Source of the DNA: Cutaneotrichosporon cavernicola
Lineage: Eukaryota; Basidiomycota; Tremellomycetes; Trichosporonales; Trichosporonaceae
DNA length: 64,000 bases
NCBI RefSeq assembly: GCF_030864355.1
Contig: NC_083393.1
Span: 3,410,001 to 3,474,000, forward strand
Direction of reading: 5' to 3'
The notes beneath the pieces are model-generated. The model was not told where the DNA came from. It searched no databases and saw only the letters and a list, made by a program, of their open reading frames with translations. This document shows positions 55,439 through 64,000 of this stretch, piece after piece (the stretch's first letter is position 1; the number at the start of each line of letters is the position of its first letter). The position numbers were made by a program, and so were the translations under genes.

Positions 55439-57096
55439 ATGCCAGTCTTCCCGCAGAACTACACGTCGACAGTCTCGCATTGGCAGGCGACGGTGAGTCT
55501 TGGAAGGAGTGCAGTGCTAGTGCGCTAACATCAGAACCGCGGGCCCGGCTCACTCTGGGACCATGGACGCACGGATGTGTTGCCCTCGGATGCGGACATT
55601 GTGATTGTTGGTGCTGGCGCAACGGGCGTGTCGCTGGCGTACCACCTCACACGGCCTGGGATGGAGAAACGCAGAGTTGTTCTCCTGGATGCCAAGGATG
55701 TCGCCTCGTGCGCATGTGAGCTTTCATTGCTTGGGGGAGCTGATACCAGCGGGACGGAACGGTGGTCATATCGGGCCAGCGTCGTGGGAGGTGATGGGGC
55801 ATCTCACCAAGCCGCTTTCTCATGGCGGTGGCGGCGTGTCGGAAGAGGACGCACTGGATGTCCTGTTCTTCGAGCAGGAGACGCTCGACTTGTGTGAGTT
55901 GATCGTGATGCGAGAGCGCCTCGACGTCGACTTCTGGCGCGGATACCGTCTCGTCGTGTCAACCACTCCTGAAGGGGTTGAGGAGAGTAAGCGGACGTTG
56001 GATGCGTATCACCGAGCCATAAAGAGGAGCGCCAAGCACGGCGATAAGCGCCTCGATGCCAGTGCTCTCTTCGACGCCGGCGAGGCAGAGCGCGTGTCCC
56101 GCGTCAAGGGGGCGTTGGGTATGAAGTGGACGCCGTCCGGGAGCTGGCACCCACACCGCGGCATCACGGCGCTTTTGAAGAAAGCGCTGGAGAACAAGGA
56201 CATGAGTTTCTACTCTTGGGCGCCGGTCGCCTCTCTCAAAGAGTACCGCGGCGGATGGACCGTCGACTGTGGTGACCGCGGCGTGATCCGCACCAAGCAG
56301 GTGGTTCTCGCTACAAACGGGTACACCCGCCACCTGTTCCCCGACGACTTTGCCGCCAACACTGGCATAGCAGCACAGTGAGCAGCCAAGGGATCGAATA
56401 CTGATGAAAGCTTGACGCCGTACCGTGGCCACGCAGGGCTCGTTGTGCCTCCGACGACATATGCAGGCGACAAGTCCCTCAAAGGACAGTACGGAATCGA
56501 GAACGGGCCATACCTCATCCAGACACCATATGCTGGCATTGTGCTCGGGCCCTTTAACGCTACTGTTGTCAACACCTTTGGATCGCCGCGCGACCTGTAT
56601 GGAATCGACGACGACTCGGTCGTCGTACCCAAGTTCCGCGAGTGTGAGTCTAGGTGTTTGTTCCCCCACAGCCAAAGCGGCTAGTACCTTGAGTGACTAA
56701 CGGAAGGGCTCGCAAACTATTGCCGCGACAACTATGTTGACTGGGGACCCGAGTCGGAGGGGGAGGGCTTGGCTCGCGCGTGGTCGGGTAAGTTTCAGGT
56801 TTCAGTGCGACGGGTCTGACGGCAGGCATCATGTGTCATTCGGTCGACATGAGGCCCCTCGTCGGAGAGGTGCCCGGCAAAACGGGAATGTTCATCTCGG
56901 CCGGGTACAATGGTATAGCAGTAGCAATGTGCCGGAGCTGACCTCAGGCCACGGCATGGCGACCATTGTCAACATCACGCGCTGCCTCGCGCAGCATCTC
57001 GTCACGGGTGTGCGCGACCACCGGCTCCCGCGGTGTTTCGACATTTCGCAGGAGCGGCTCGACCGTGCCGCCGCCGAATGCCTCCCTCTCCTGTAA
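55439..57096 (+). CDS. FAD-dependent amine/amino-acid oxidoreductase (DAO family)
   Basis: Seven exons: 55439-55492, 55535-55715, 55750-56377, 56411-56643, 56707-56787, 56826-56912 and 56948-57096, giving 470 aa. The start MPVFPQNYTSTVSHWQAT matches the usual opening of fungal DAO-family proteins before the Rossmann motif. FAD binding: DIVIVGAGATGVSLAYHL (GxGxxG), with the acidic end of strand 2 at VVLLDAKDVASCASGRNGGHIGP. Later blocks are WHPHRGITALLKKAL, VVLATNGYTRHLFPD, TPYRGHAGLVVPP and the C-terminal flavin contact GMFISAGYNGHGMATIVNITRCLAQ. Members oxidise amine or secondary amino groups; the substrate is unknown. No signal peptide, and no C-terminal SKL-type peroxisome signal (it ends CLPLL). 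The 63-nt intron uses an AAG acceptor after GACTAACGG. Confidence 0.88.
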
Positions 57097-57207
57097 CCAT
57101 TTCATTGGAAGAGCGCTGACCGCAGTCCTCCCGAGCCCAAGTTGTAGATGTGTCAGCTGAAGCTGCCCCACTCCAGATGTCTTACGTAACGAAACACAAA
57201 CATGAAG

Positions 57208-57288
57208 GGGCGTGTAGCTCAGTTGGTAGAGCGTGTCATTAGCACTTGGTACTTGACAAGGTCTTTGGTTCGATTCCTAACCCGTCCA
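57208..57288 (+). tRNA. tRNA-Ala (anticodon AGC) with 8-nt intron
   Basis: The acceptor GGGCGTG pairs with CCCGTCC, including the G3-T70 pair that defines tRNA-Ala, with one mismatch (T6/C67). A box TAGCTCAGTTGG. The anticodon stem TGTCA pairs with TGACA around loop TTAGCA plus T, with the intron after position 37. The T stem TTTGG/CCTAA has one T-T mismatch around TTCGATT. The discriminator is A and a TTATTTTT run follows. The mismatches leave open a decayed copy. Confidence 0.85.
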
Positions 57289-57423
57289 CATGATTTATTT
57301 TTGAACCGCTCCGTGTCGTATCCTTATCATGGATGATACCCTACAACTGCGCAGCGCTGCGGATTCGCGGTATTCTTGGCGGAAAGACGCTACATCTCAC
57401 TCATACACCATACATTCTTGATT

Positions 57424-58165
57424 TTAGGCAAGAGCAGCAACGCCAACGGCCACAAGCGCAAACAGAGCTGGCAAGCCCGCACCCACCGCGCTGCTGGCAG
57501 GCGGTGCGTTCCACGGCTTGACACTGTCGGGGAGCTCCTGTGCGGCTTTGGGGCCGATAGTAAAGTTGGGCGACGCGAGGAAGAAGTAGGGGTTGGTCGC
57601 GGCGTCTTCGCCCTCTGCGGCGTTAGTTTGTTCATTTGCCGGTACCCACTGTTGTCCCAGGCCAGCACAACCTGGTACGTGCCGCCGGCGTTGATGCTAG
57701 TGTCTCCGGGAGGCTTGACAGGGCCAAAGCTCACGGTCGTCATGTTGGCCAGGACGCCTGTGGTTAGAATCTAACAACGGTATGAAATCTAACAACGGCA
57801 TGAAATCTAACAACGGCATGAAATCTAACAACGGGATGACTACTCACGCTCCTGGGTGTCGAACAGACCCTTGCCGCTCAGCGAAGTGCCGACGGGCGTG
57901 TGGCCGGCGGGGTGGAAGATGGTCGTGTTCTTGTTGGCCAGGAGGACCATGAGTTTCGGAGATGTGTCCTCCTTCCATTCCCAATTGACATAGAGAGTGC
58001 CATTGAGCGGGACTGGTGTCAGGAAAATAAAAAGCCATACGTACTGGTAGTGTTGGCGGTCGGGAAAGTGATCTGGCTGCCGGCCGTTGTGGCGTTGAGG
58101 AACGTGAGTCCGTCGGCGTAGGCCGTAGCAGCGAGCACGGCAGTGAAGAGCGAGGCGAAGAACAT
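57424..58165 (-). CDS. Small secreted protein with GPI-type tail, 194 aa
   Basis: Exons (minus) 58165-58045, 58012-57848, 57757-57650 and 57614-57424, giving 194 aa. Signal peptide MFFASLFTAVLAATAYA. The mature part has a single compact domain with beta-like strands: LTFLNATTAGSQITFPTANTT, GTLYVNWEWKEDTSPKLMVLLANKNTT, VSFGPVKPPGDTSINAGGTYQVVLAW and EDAATNPYFFLASPNFTI. This pattern (G/ATxxTxPxxxxxxVxW, then Y...V...D, then YF..S..F) is that of the Ser/Thr-rich GPI-anchored membrane family (Kre9/Knh1-like N-terminal domain, UPF 'yeast cell wall synthesis' type). A Pro/Ala linker leads to LPALFALVAVGVAALA, a likely GPI-attachment signal. Introns are 32, 90 and 35 nt; the 90-nt one is made almost wholly of a tandem repeat. 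The ATG at 58165 was chosen because a signal peptide follows directly. Confidence 0.8.
57769..57840. repeat. 18-bp minisatellite, four units, inside an intron
   Basis: Four copies of ATCTAACAACGGCATGAA (57769, 57787, 57805, 57823), differing at one or two positions. They fill most of the 90-nt intron 57758-57847 of the small surface-protein gene on the minus strand. Confidence 0.97.
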
Positions 58166-58645
58166 GGTCAAGTGGTGAGTGGGGAGGAGTGTGAGAGCAA
58201 GATTCAAATAGGCTGCACGGGACAACAACCATTGGAGCGCAACCCGAGACAAGACAGACGGAGATCAGTGGACTTGTGGCCGACGAAGGAAGGCGGGGTT
58301 GGCAGCCAGGCCCGGGGGTTAGAGGGGCCACTAGCGCCCAAGTGGCTGGGCAAGGTAGATGGAGAGAGGAGACGTAGGCCCCATGGGCCATGGCCGACGG
58401 CACAGGCACTTGTTATTTGCTAATGAACAACCCACTCTGGTCATGCAAGCGAAACATACCCGACTAGGGTCCATTCTATTCCCATCCACAAATCAACAAG
58501 GCTGTTGTTGGAACACGCGCACGTGTGGCTGACGTGAGATGACTTTGACATTGACATTTGGTCCAGATGAAGAATCAGACTGCCCAATAACTGTAACTGT
58601 ACATCCGTAATGCTACACCCTACCCATCCATTCCTACCAAACTAC
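58166..58645. other. Intergenic, small surface protein promoter
   Basis: 480 bases between the start of the 194-aa gene and the stop of the next minus-strand gene. Nothing recognisable. Confidence 0.5.
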
Positions 58646-60653
58646 TCAGCTGCGCTGCGAGTCTAATGATTCCCGCCCGCGTCCCTCCGACACCGACACG
58701 GCCCTGTCCGTACTTGATCGACTGGCTCTGCGGCCCTCGAGCACTGCCGCCGTTGACACTGGTGGCGCAATGCCGATATCGTCCCAGACGTCTTGCTCGC
58801 TCTGGTCTGTTGCGCGGGAAATCCGGCGCGCAAGAGGCTCGCCGACGTGGGTGAGACGCCGCGAGAGTGGCTCGTCCAGGAATCGCGAGAGCGATCCACG
58901 CCGCACAGGACTCGACGGGTAGTCCTCCATGGTCTCTTCGACGCTCTCCATTGCGAGGCGGGACGGGCGGGACCTCTCTCCAGAGGTGAACGACACGCGC
59001 CTGCTGGGCCTGTGGCCGTGTTCCGAGAGGTCCAAGGTGCCTGGGAAACCTGGACTGGAGGCTTCGCGTCGCGGAGGCGTTGCGAGCGGGCCAGGACGCA
59101 TGTCGCCTGGCGAGGGTGTTGGCGTGATTGGGTGCATTGGGTCGAGAAGGATGGATGGGGCGGCATGGGTTGGAGAGGTGGTGCGATACAGTCCAAAGCG
59201 ACTGGTGCGCATGGGCTGTGGCGACGTGATGGTGCGGTGTAATGTCCATGGACGCGGGGGGTCATGGGCACGACTGGTGGATGTGGCTTGAGCGTGCGCG
59301 TGCGTGTCTGTTGTGGGGTGCGAGGTTTCGGGCTCGGAACCTTGGTGAGCTGGCTTGCCAATTGCGGGCGACGTGCTCGACGACGCGACGCCGTCGCCTC
59401 CTGCCCAGTGGTACGTCTCGCAATTCCGCCTGGAACTCAAATACGTGGTGTACGCGGCGCGGGCCTCCTCGTCCTCGGCCTGTTGGCGTTTCTTGCGGGA
59501 CCAACAAGCGCGCAGAACAGCAATAAGTGTCAACAGCCCTATTCCGCCAACGACACCGCCGAGGATACGTGACACGTAGAGTGCCTCGCCTTGGTTAAAG
59601 TCGCTAGACGTCTGCGCGGCCAAGCTGGCGTCAGTGCGAGATTAGGATGTGGCTCACGTATTGGTCCTTGACATGCTTCCCGCAGTGTAGAAGGTGACGC
59701 TGTGTAATCCGACAATGCCGTCCGCACGTAGGGACAGCGTGTGCGGCGTATCCGTCTCCGCATCCAGACGACGGAGATACAGTGTCGTGTCGGCACTCCA
59801 CTTTGCTGTAACGTCAATCCGCTTGTTGGCGATTGGGGGATCCCACTCCACAACCAGCTCGCCTCGCTTCGGTCCAACTGTTCCTCGAACAACAACAAAT
59901 GAACTGCCTGCTGGAACAGGTACATGGACCGTCGCACCTCTCAGTCCAACCAGCTCGCCATTACCGTCGTCTTGAGGTCAGCCATCCGTCTCACCTAACG
60001 CACGCCCCCTCCAACATACCTATTCCGTTCCCAAGAGCCCAATCACCACCCCACTCGAACGCCTCGTTGGCTTTCCCGTCCTCGGCGAAGCGCACGCTGG
60101 TCATGTACACGCGGTTGCTTGAACCTGTATTACCAGCGATGTTTGTGAAGATGGTCGCCCCGCTGATGCTGTACGCCGCTGACGTCTGATCCTCAATAGT
60201 CGCTTGCACTCGATCGAATGGCGAGTTCTGCACGTCCGCCAGGACACCATCCGCACCGGGATGGGACGGAAGCAGACGCCCCGCTCCGTCGCGCACACTG
60301 ACAGCCGAGTCGCGGCCAATAGTGGACGTGGTTGTGGGCGATAATGGTGGGTCACGAGCGCCGTACAACGCAACCCCTGTGCCCTCCACGGCGAGCTCCA
60401 CCGAGGCGTGCCCGGATCCGCGGGTCGTATGCACTTGCCTGCGCAGCGTGTCGGACCACTCTGGCTCCCACGCGCCGTGGAAGAGGAAGAGGGGGCTCGC
60501 GTCGTCAATGTCGAAAGAAATAGAGATGTCGGAGATGTCGGAGGGTGCAAGTGTGAGGGATCTAGAGTGGGCCGGACCTCCACCAAGGTTGGCCGCGGTA
60601 GCCCCCGACACAGCGGACCCCAGCAGGGCAAGGACCGCGCGCACATGCCGCAT
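58646..60653 (-). CDS. Single-pass membrane protein with beta-rich ectodomain (copy A)
   Basis: Exons (minus) 60653-60020, 59970-59658 and 59624-58646, giving 641 aa. Signal peptide MRHVRAVLALLGSAVSGATA. The ectodomain (~25-315) has strand-like segments and repeated galactose-binding-fold-like features (ISISFDIDDASPLFLFHGAWEPEW, SVELAVEGTGVALYG, VHVPVPAGSSFVVVRGTVGPKRGELVVEWDPP, LHSVTFYTAG). One membrane helix follows (YVSRILGGVVGGIGLLTLIAVLRACW) with a basic stop RKKR. The cytoplasmic tail (~350-641) is Pro/Ser/Arg-rich with many possible phosphosites (RRVSFTS, RRGSLSRFLDEPLSRR). This layout is common among uncharacterised basidiomycete proteins resembling fungal surface sensors. Introns are 49 and 33 nt. 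Copy B, next door on the same strand, has the same plan. Confidence 0.78.
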
Positions 60654-61586
60654 CCGGGGTGAGCATGGGCTGTTTCGTGCGTGTCCAGAGTTGCGTTCGA
60701 TTGTGTTGGGTGTGGAGTGAATTGTAGAGAGTTGTTCTGCCAAGGTAGCCGAGGTGTTAGTGTGAGCGGGTGGTCACGCCGGATGTCGGGGTGAGCACTG
60801 TGTGGTGAGGAAAACATTGGACAGGTTAGATGCATTGAAACGTACGTACGCACGTACGCACGTACACACTGTACTCGAGCAGCTGGACAGGGGAGAGACG
60901 ACGTTTCTGTGTTCACCGTTTGTGGAGTGCACCTGACATGGGAGGGGGAGTTGGGCTGATACCATCGACTGCGAGGCACGACAGTCAAGTGGGCGTAATA
61001 AGGCCTCGCCTTTTGCGATCGATCATTGTCTCCCCTCATCCCCTAATCACCCCTCTCGCCAAGCAATGACCTGTCAGCGCGTGACACGACAGTCAAGCAA
61101 TGCGGGGAAGGGGAGGTGGTGGGCCAATCCAGTTTCCCATAGAGGGATACATACCCCACACATGAGGGCACACGGGTCCCCACTTGTTCCGTCGCTTGAC
61201 GTTGGTTGTTTGGCCGGACTATCCCCGCCAGGCTGGGATTAGCCCGCCGGGGTCTGTTTGCACGGCGCACCCTTCTACGCAGTCTCCGTCAGAATGCTCC
61301 GCATACCTTCAGATCTAGGTGCAACGAGGGATAGAAACGAGCTTTTTCTGCAACCGGTACTGACGTCGGCGGCTACATGCTAGCAATGGGGTGTCGCGGC
61401 TTACGTGTACGGAGCGACTTGCTCACTGCTCAGGTTGTGAGGGAGGATCTCACCAGCCCCAAGATCACTGCGCTGGCGAGTGCGTAATCGCGCCAATCCG
61501 AGTAGAAGCTTCGGGGAGCTTCAGAGGGCAAAGCGATACAAAGGCCAGGCGTATACGCATAAACACTAGTCTAATCATCAAATCCG
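60654..61586. other. Intergenic between the two membrane-protein genes
   Basis: 933 bases. It contains a short CGTACGTACGCACGTACGCA alternating run at 60841-60866 and TC-rich leader for copy A. Nothing else recognisable. Confidence 0.5.
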
Positions 61587-63484
61587 TCAGTCGCTTGGTG
61601 CGGTGGGTCGTGTCGGGAGCGGCCGCCGGGACCGAGGTGACGTCGGCGACAGTGGGGCACCTTGTGCTGGGGCAGGTGGTGGGGAGCTGTTACGGTCGAG
61701 AGGAGGAGGTGGGGAGTCGTTAGGGTCGAGAGGAGCCTCAGCTTGGTCTGGCTGCGCGGCACCGAGTCGCTGAAACGCCCCCAACACATACGGGTGCTTG
61801 TAGTCGGCCAACGGTGTGACCGGTTCCACCGTCGTCGCCTTGTCTGGTGTAGTGTGGGTGTGGGGAAGCTTAACGAATCCACTACTTGGCTCGTCAAGTC
61901 CCGGACTGAGAGGTGCGAAGAGCTGATCGCCTGACGATAAAACTCCAGACACGTTCGAGCGGACGCGGGTGGACCACAGTGGGTTGTACGAGGGCGGGAG
62001 GGCGCCACAGTACTGGGACGACGAGGTCGAGTGGATCGAGGCGCCGTCCACTTCCTGTATGTGCGGCGAGCGGTAATTGGGGTCCTGGACTGTTGCTCGG
62101 GCCTTGGCGCGAGCGCGGCGCCGGAGCCAAAAGAACGCAAAGATGGCAGCGAGGCTGAGGGCGCCCAACACACCACCGACCTAGCGTCAGTAGGGCCAAG
62201 GCAGCACTCACGATGCCGCCGATGATCTTGCCACGCCCACTCGTCGTAGCTGTCTCCGTACCGGGGGTGGCTTCTTGGGATGTACTATTCCTGGAGTCAG
62301 TTGTGGGCGAAACTGAGACGCACTCGTTCGCCGACGCGGAATAGTACGCCAGCATGTGTAGGCCGATGGCGGTGATGTTGTGCAGTTCACTGCTCAGCGT
62401 CTGGATGGTGAGGTTGTACTCCTTGTCCGGGTCAAGGTACTTGGCGTACAGCATGGCCGGTGCACTCCATGCACAGGTGGCAGAAAAGTACCATCCTTCC
62501 GAGGGGAAGAAGGGCGGCGGAGGGTTCCACTTGACCAGTGCTTGCCCGCGGTCGGGTCCTAATGTCCCATTGATGAAGACGAAGGTGGTACCTCGTGGAA
62601 TGGGGACTGTTATTGTTGACGAGTTGCCTGCAACGAGTTCCGTCACGACGCTCGGGCCATCTGGGTGTTATCTACCGTCTCAGTGGCCGCGCAAACTTAC
62701 CATTCACTGCTGTGCGTCGGTTCTCCGGACGCCACCGTGATGACTCGCTATCTGAGACGATGAAGCGGGGATTGGGGGCTCCGTTCAACACGAAATCCTC
62801 ATACGACACAGGAACTTGGTCCCAGGTTGATCTGGTGTGAGCCGAGCCCAATGGCTCGTGCTGGCGTTGCGTTGGTACGTACGCGTTTGACAGTAACTGG
62901 GTCCTGATCGTCACACCGTGTACAGAATACGTTCGTGCCGGGTCCACAGGTTTCATGATGAAGTTGTGCATCCCCCATGACCTCCCGTCCACAGACAGCA
63001 GTGTTTCTGTCTGTGGCGCTGCCAAGCTATCAGCCGTAATATTGTCGAAAGCCTCCTTGTCGACGCTGAACTTGATCTCCTGAGCTGTCCCCTGTGTGCT
63101 TGGTGTTCGTGAACCGAGGATCCGTATCCCAGTCGCCTCAGTGCGCAACTCGAGGCGCGGCGGTTCTGCGGTCAGGTTTTGGGGGGGCTGCACAGTGTGA
63201 TACGAGTCTCCCCAGCCCACCGGACCGCTGTATTTAGACGGCGAAGTCCACAGGGCGAAGGGGGCTGCCGAGCTGGTGGACTGGTTGCTGAAGTTGGTGG
63301 TCCATGCTGGGTGGACGTTTGGGATACCCCATTTCAGCAAGGGTGAGATGTCGGTGATGTTGTACTCGAACGAAAAGTAGTTGTAGGTGGCATGAGATGG
63401 CCGGGCGAACAGTATCAGAGCGAACGCGACGAGTGATATATGAGCCGACAGTCTGGGGCTTGCTGGGGGATTGGACACCGCCAT
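61587..63484 (-). CDS. Single-pass membrane protein with beta-rich ectodomain (copy B)
   Basis: Exons (minus) 63484-62701, 62660-62212 and 62180-61587, giving 608 aa. Signal peptide region MAVSNPPASPRLSAHISLVAFALILFARPSHA; an in-frame ATG at 63511 would add nine residues. The ectodomain (~33-425) repeats the plan of copy A: an N-terminal half with YNYFSFEYNITDISPLLKW and a second half with VTELVAGNSSTITVPIPRGTTFVFINGTLGPDRGQALVKWNPPPP. The block 'PVPxGxxFVxxxGTxGPxRGxxxVxWxPP' is shared by both. A membrane helix (IVGGVLGALSLAAIFAFFWL) with RRRARAK stop and a Pro-rich tail follow. Several N-glycosylation sites (NNT/NxS) lie in the ectodomain. Introns are 40 and 31 nt. The function is unknown. 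Confidence 0.78.
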
Positions 63485-64000
63485 CTCGAAGAGATCCGTC
63501 AGACTGCGCACAATGATGGCGGCGTGTTATTTGGTTTCTTTGCGCCTGAGATGATGGGAAACGCATGAGAGAGTCCATTCTTGCGAGATCAAGAGGGATT
63601 GAGCTTGACTTGGCGCTTGCAAGTGCAAGCGAACAATACTACGAAGTGCGTATGAACGGGCATCAGCAAACAGCGAACGCCATGATTCATTGGTGACGGA
63701 AATTCGGTGGGTACGTTTTGTCGATCATGCGTCCCTTTTACAGTCACCTCACCTCACCAATGCCGCCAAGCGGGTTCGCCGTCTTGTTCGCATCCGAACA
63801 GACGCCACCCAGGCGTTTGTTCAAGACATGCACTTGATCCTAGAATTCTTGGCGGCCAGGGCCTAGCCGTTAGACATGGTGCGGGCTGGATGATTAGACC
63901 GCCATTATGATCCACTGTCTTGTGACGGTTACGTTCAATCTGGCCGCGTTGCGTAATGTTCCAGTGGTATGGGATCTGCGAACAACCGGGCTCAGACTGA
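63485..64000. other. Right end of window, no gene seen
   Basis: 516 bases with the upstream region of copy B. No conserved coding content, RNA gene or repeat was recognised. Confidence 0.5.

Noticed and set aside
57840..58409. 189-aa minus-strand frame reading through the first intron of the small surface protein
   Set aside because: It reads the signal-peptide exon in a wrong frame; splicing 58013-58044 joins the signal peptide to the same downstream exon in frame.

Overview
The window is nuclear DNA from a basidiomycete yeast. The best fit is Tremellomycetes, probably Trichosporonales (Trichosporon / Apiotrichum / Cutaneotrichosporon / Vanrija type). The reasons are: GC-rich and gene-dense sequence, nearly every gene split by tiny spliceosomal introns, intron-bearing tRNA genes, and a gene set that includes a complete PARP, a Cdc7/Cdc15-type septation kinase, a long borealin and a VIT/VWA protein. 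The genus is inference; no rRNA or ITS lies in the window.

Layout. 1-5 kb: the 3' end of ULA1 (NEDD8 E1 subunit), a small coiled-coil orphan, and CFT2 (cleavage/polyadenylation) on the minus strand. 5.7-15 kb: a large Sec7-domain Arf-GEF candidate, convergent with the nucleoporin NUP120/NUP160. 15.3-25 kb: four plus-strand housekeeping genes: SSU72, CDC7-type kinase, borealin/NBL1 and CWC25. 25.3-43.2 kb: a run of minus-strand genes: ABHD13/Bem46-type hydrolase, a Gly/Thr-rich GPI-type cell-surface protein, an F-box protein, a GNAT acetyltransferase, a GH3 beta-glucosidase, PNP oxidase (PDX3), PARP and a VIT/VWA protein, with tRNA-Arg and tRNA-Asp between them. 45-54 kb: D-lactate dehydrogenase, a Dal5-type MFS permease and a very long ferric-reductase-like protein, separated by gaps of 1.5-2.1 kb. 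55.4-63.5 kb: a DAO-type FAD oxidoreductase, tRNA-Ala, a small GPI-type surface protein, and two neighbouring single-pass membrane proteins of the same architecture.

Functional themes are RNA 3'-end formation (CFT2 and SSU72 belong to the same CPF complex), splicing (CWC25), cell division (CDC7-type kinase next to borealin), nuclear transport, NAD+-dependent ADP-ribosylation, and surface, redox and nutrient functions in the right-hand half. No classical operon, CRISPR array or transposon was seen.

The strongest window-wide signal is intron architecture. I spliced about 67 introns by hand. About 48 are 40 nt or shorter (minimum 31), and most end in a CTGAC/CTAAC branch motif sitting only a few bases before the AG. 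All exon joins below are hand-derived; frame was checked across each join and totals divide by three.
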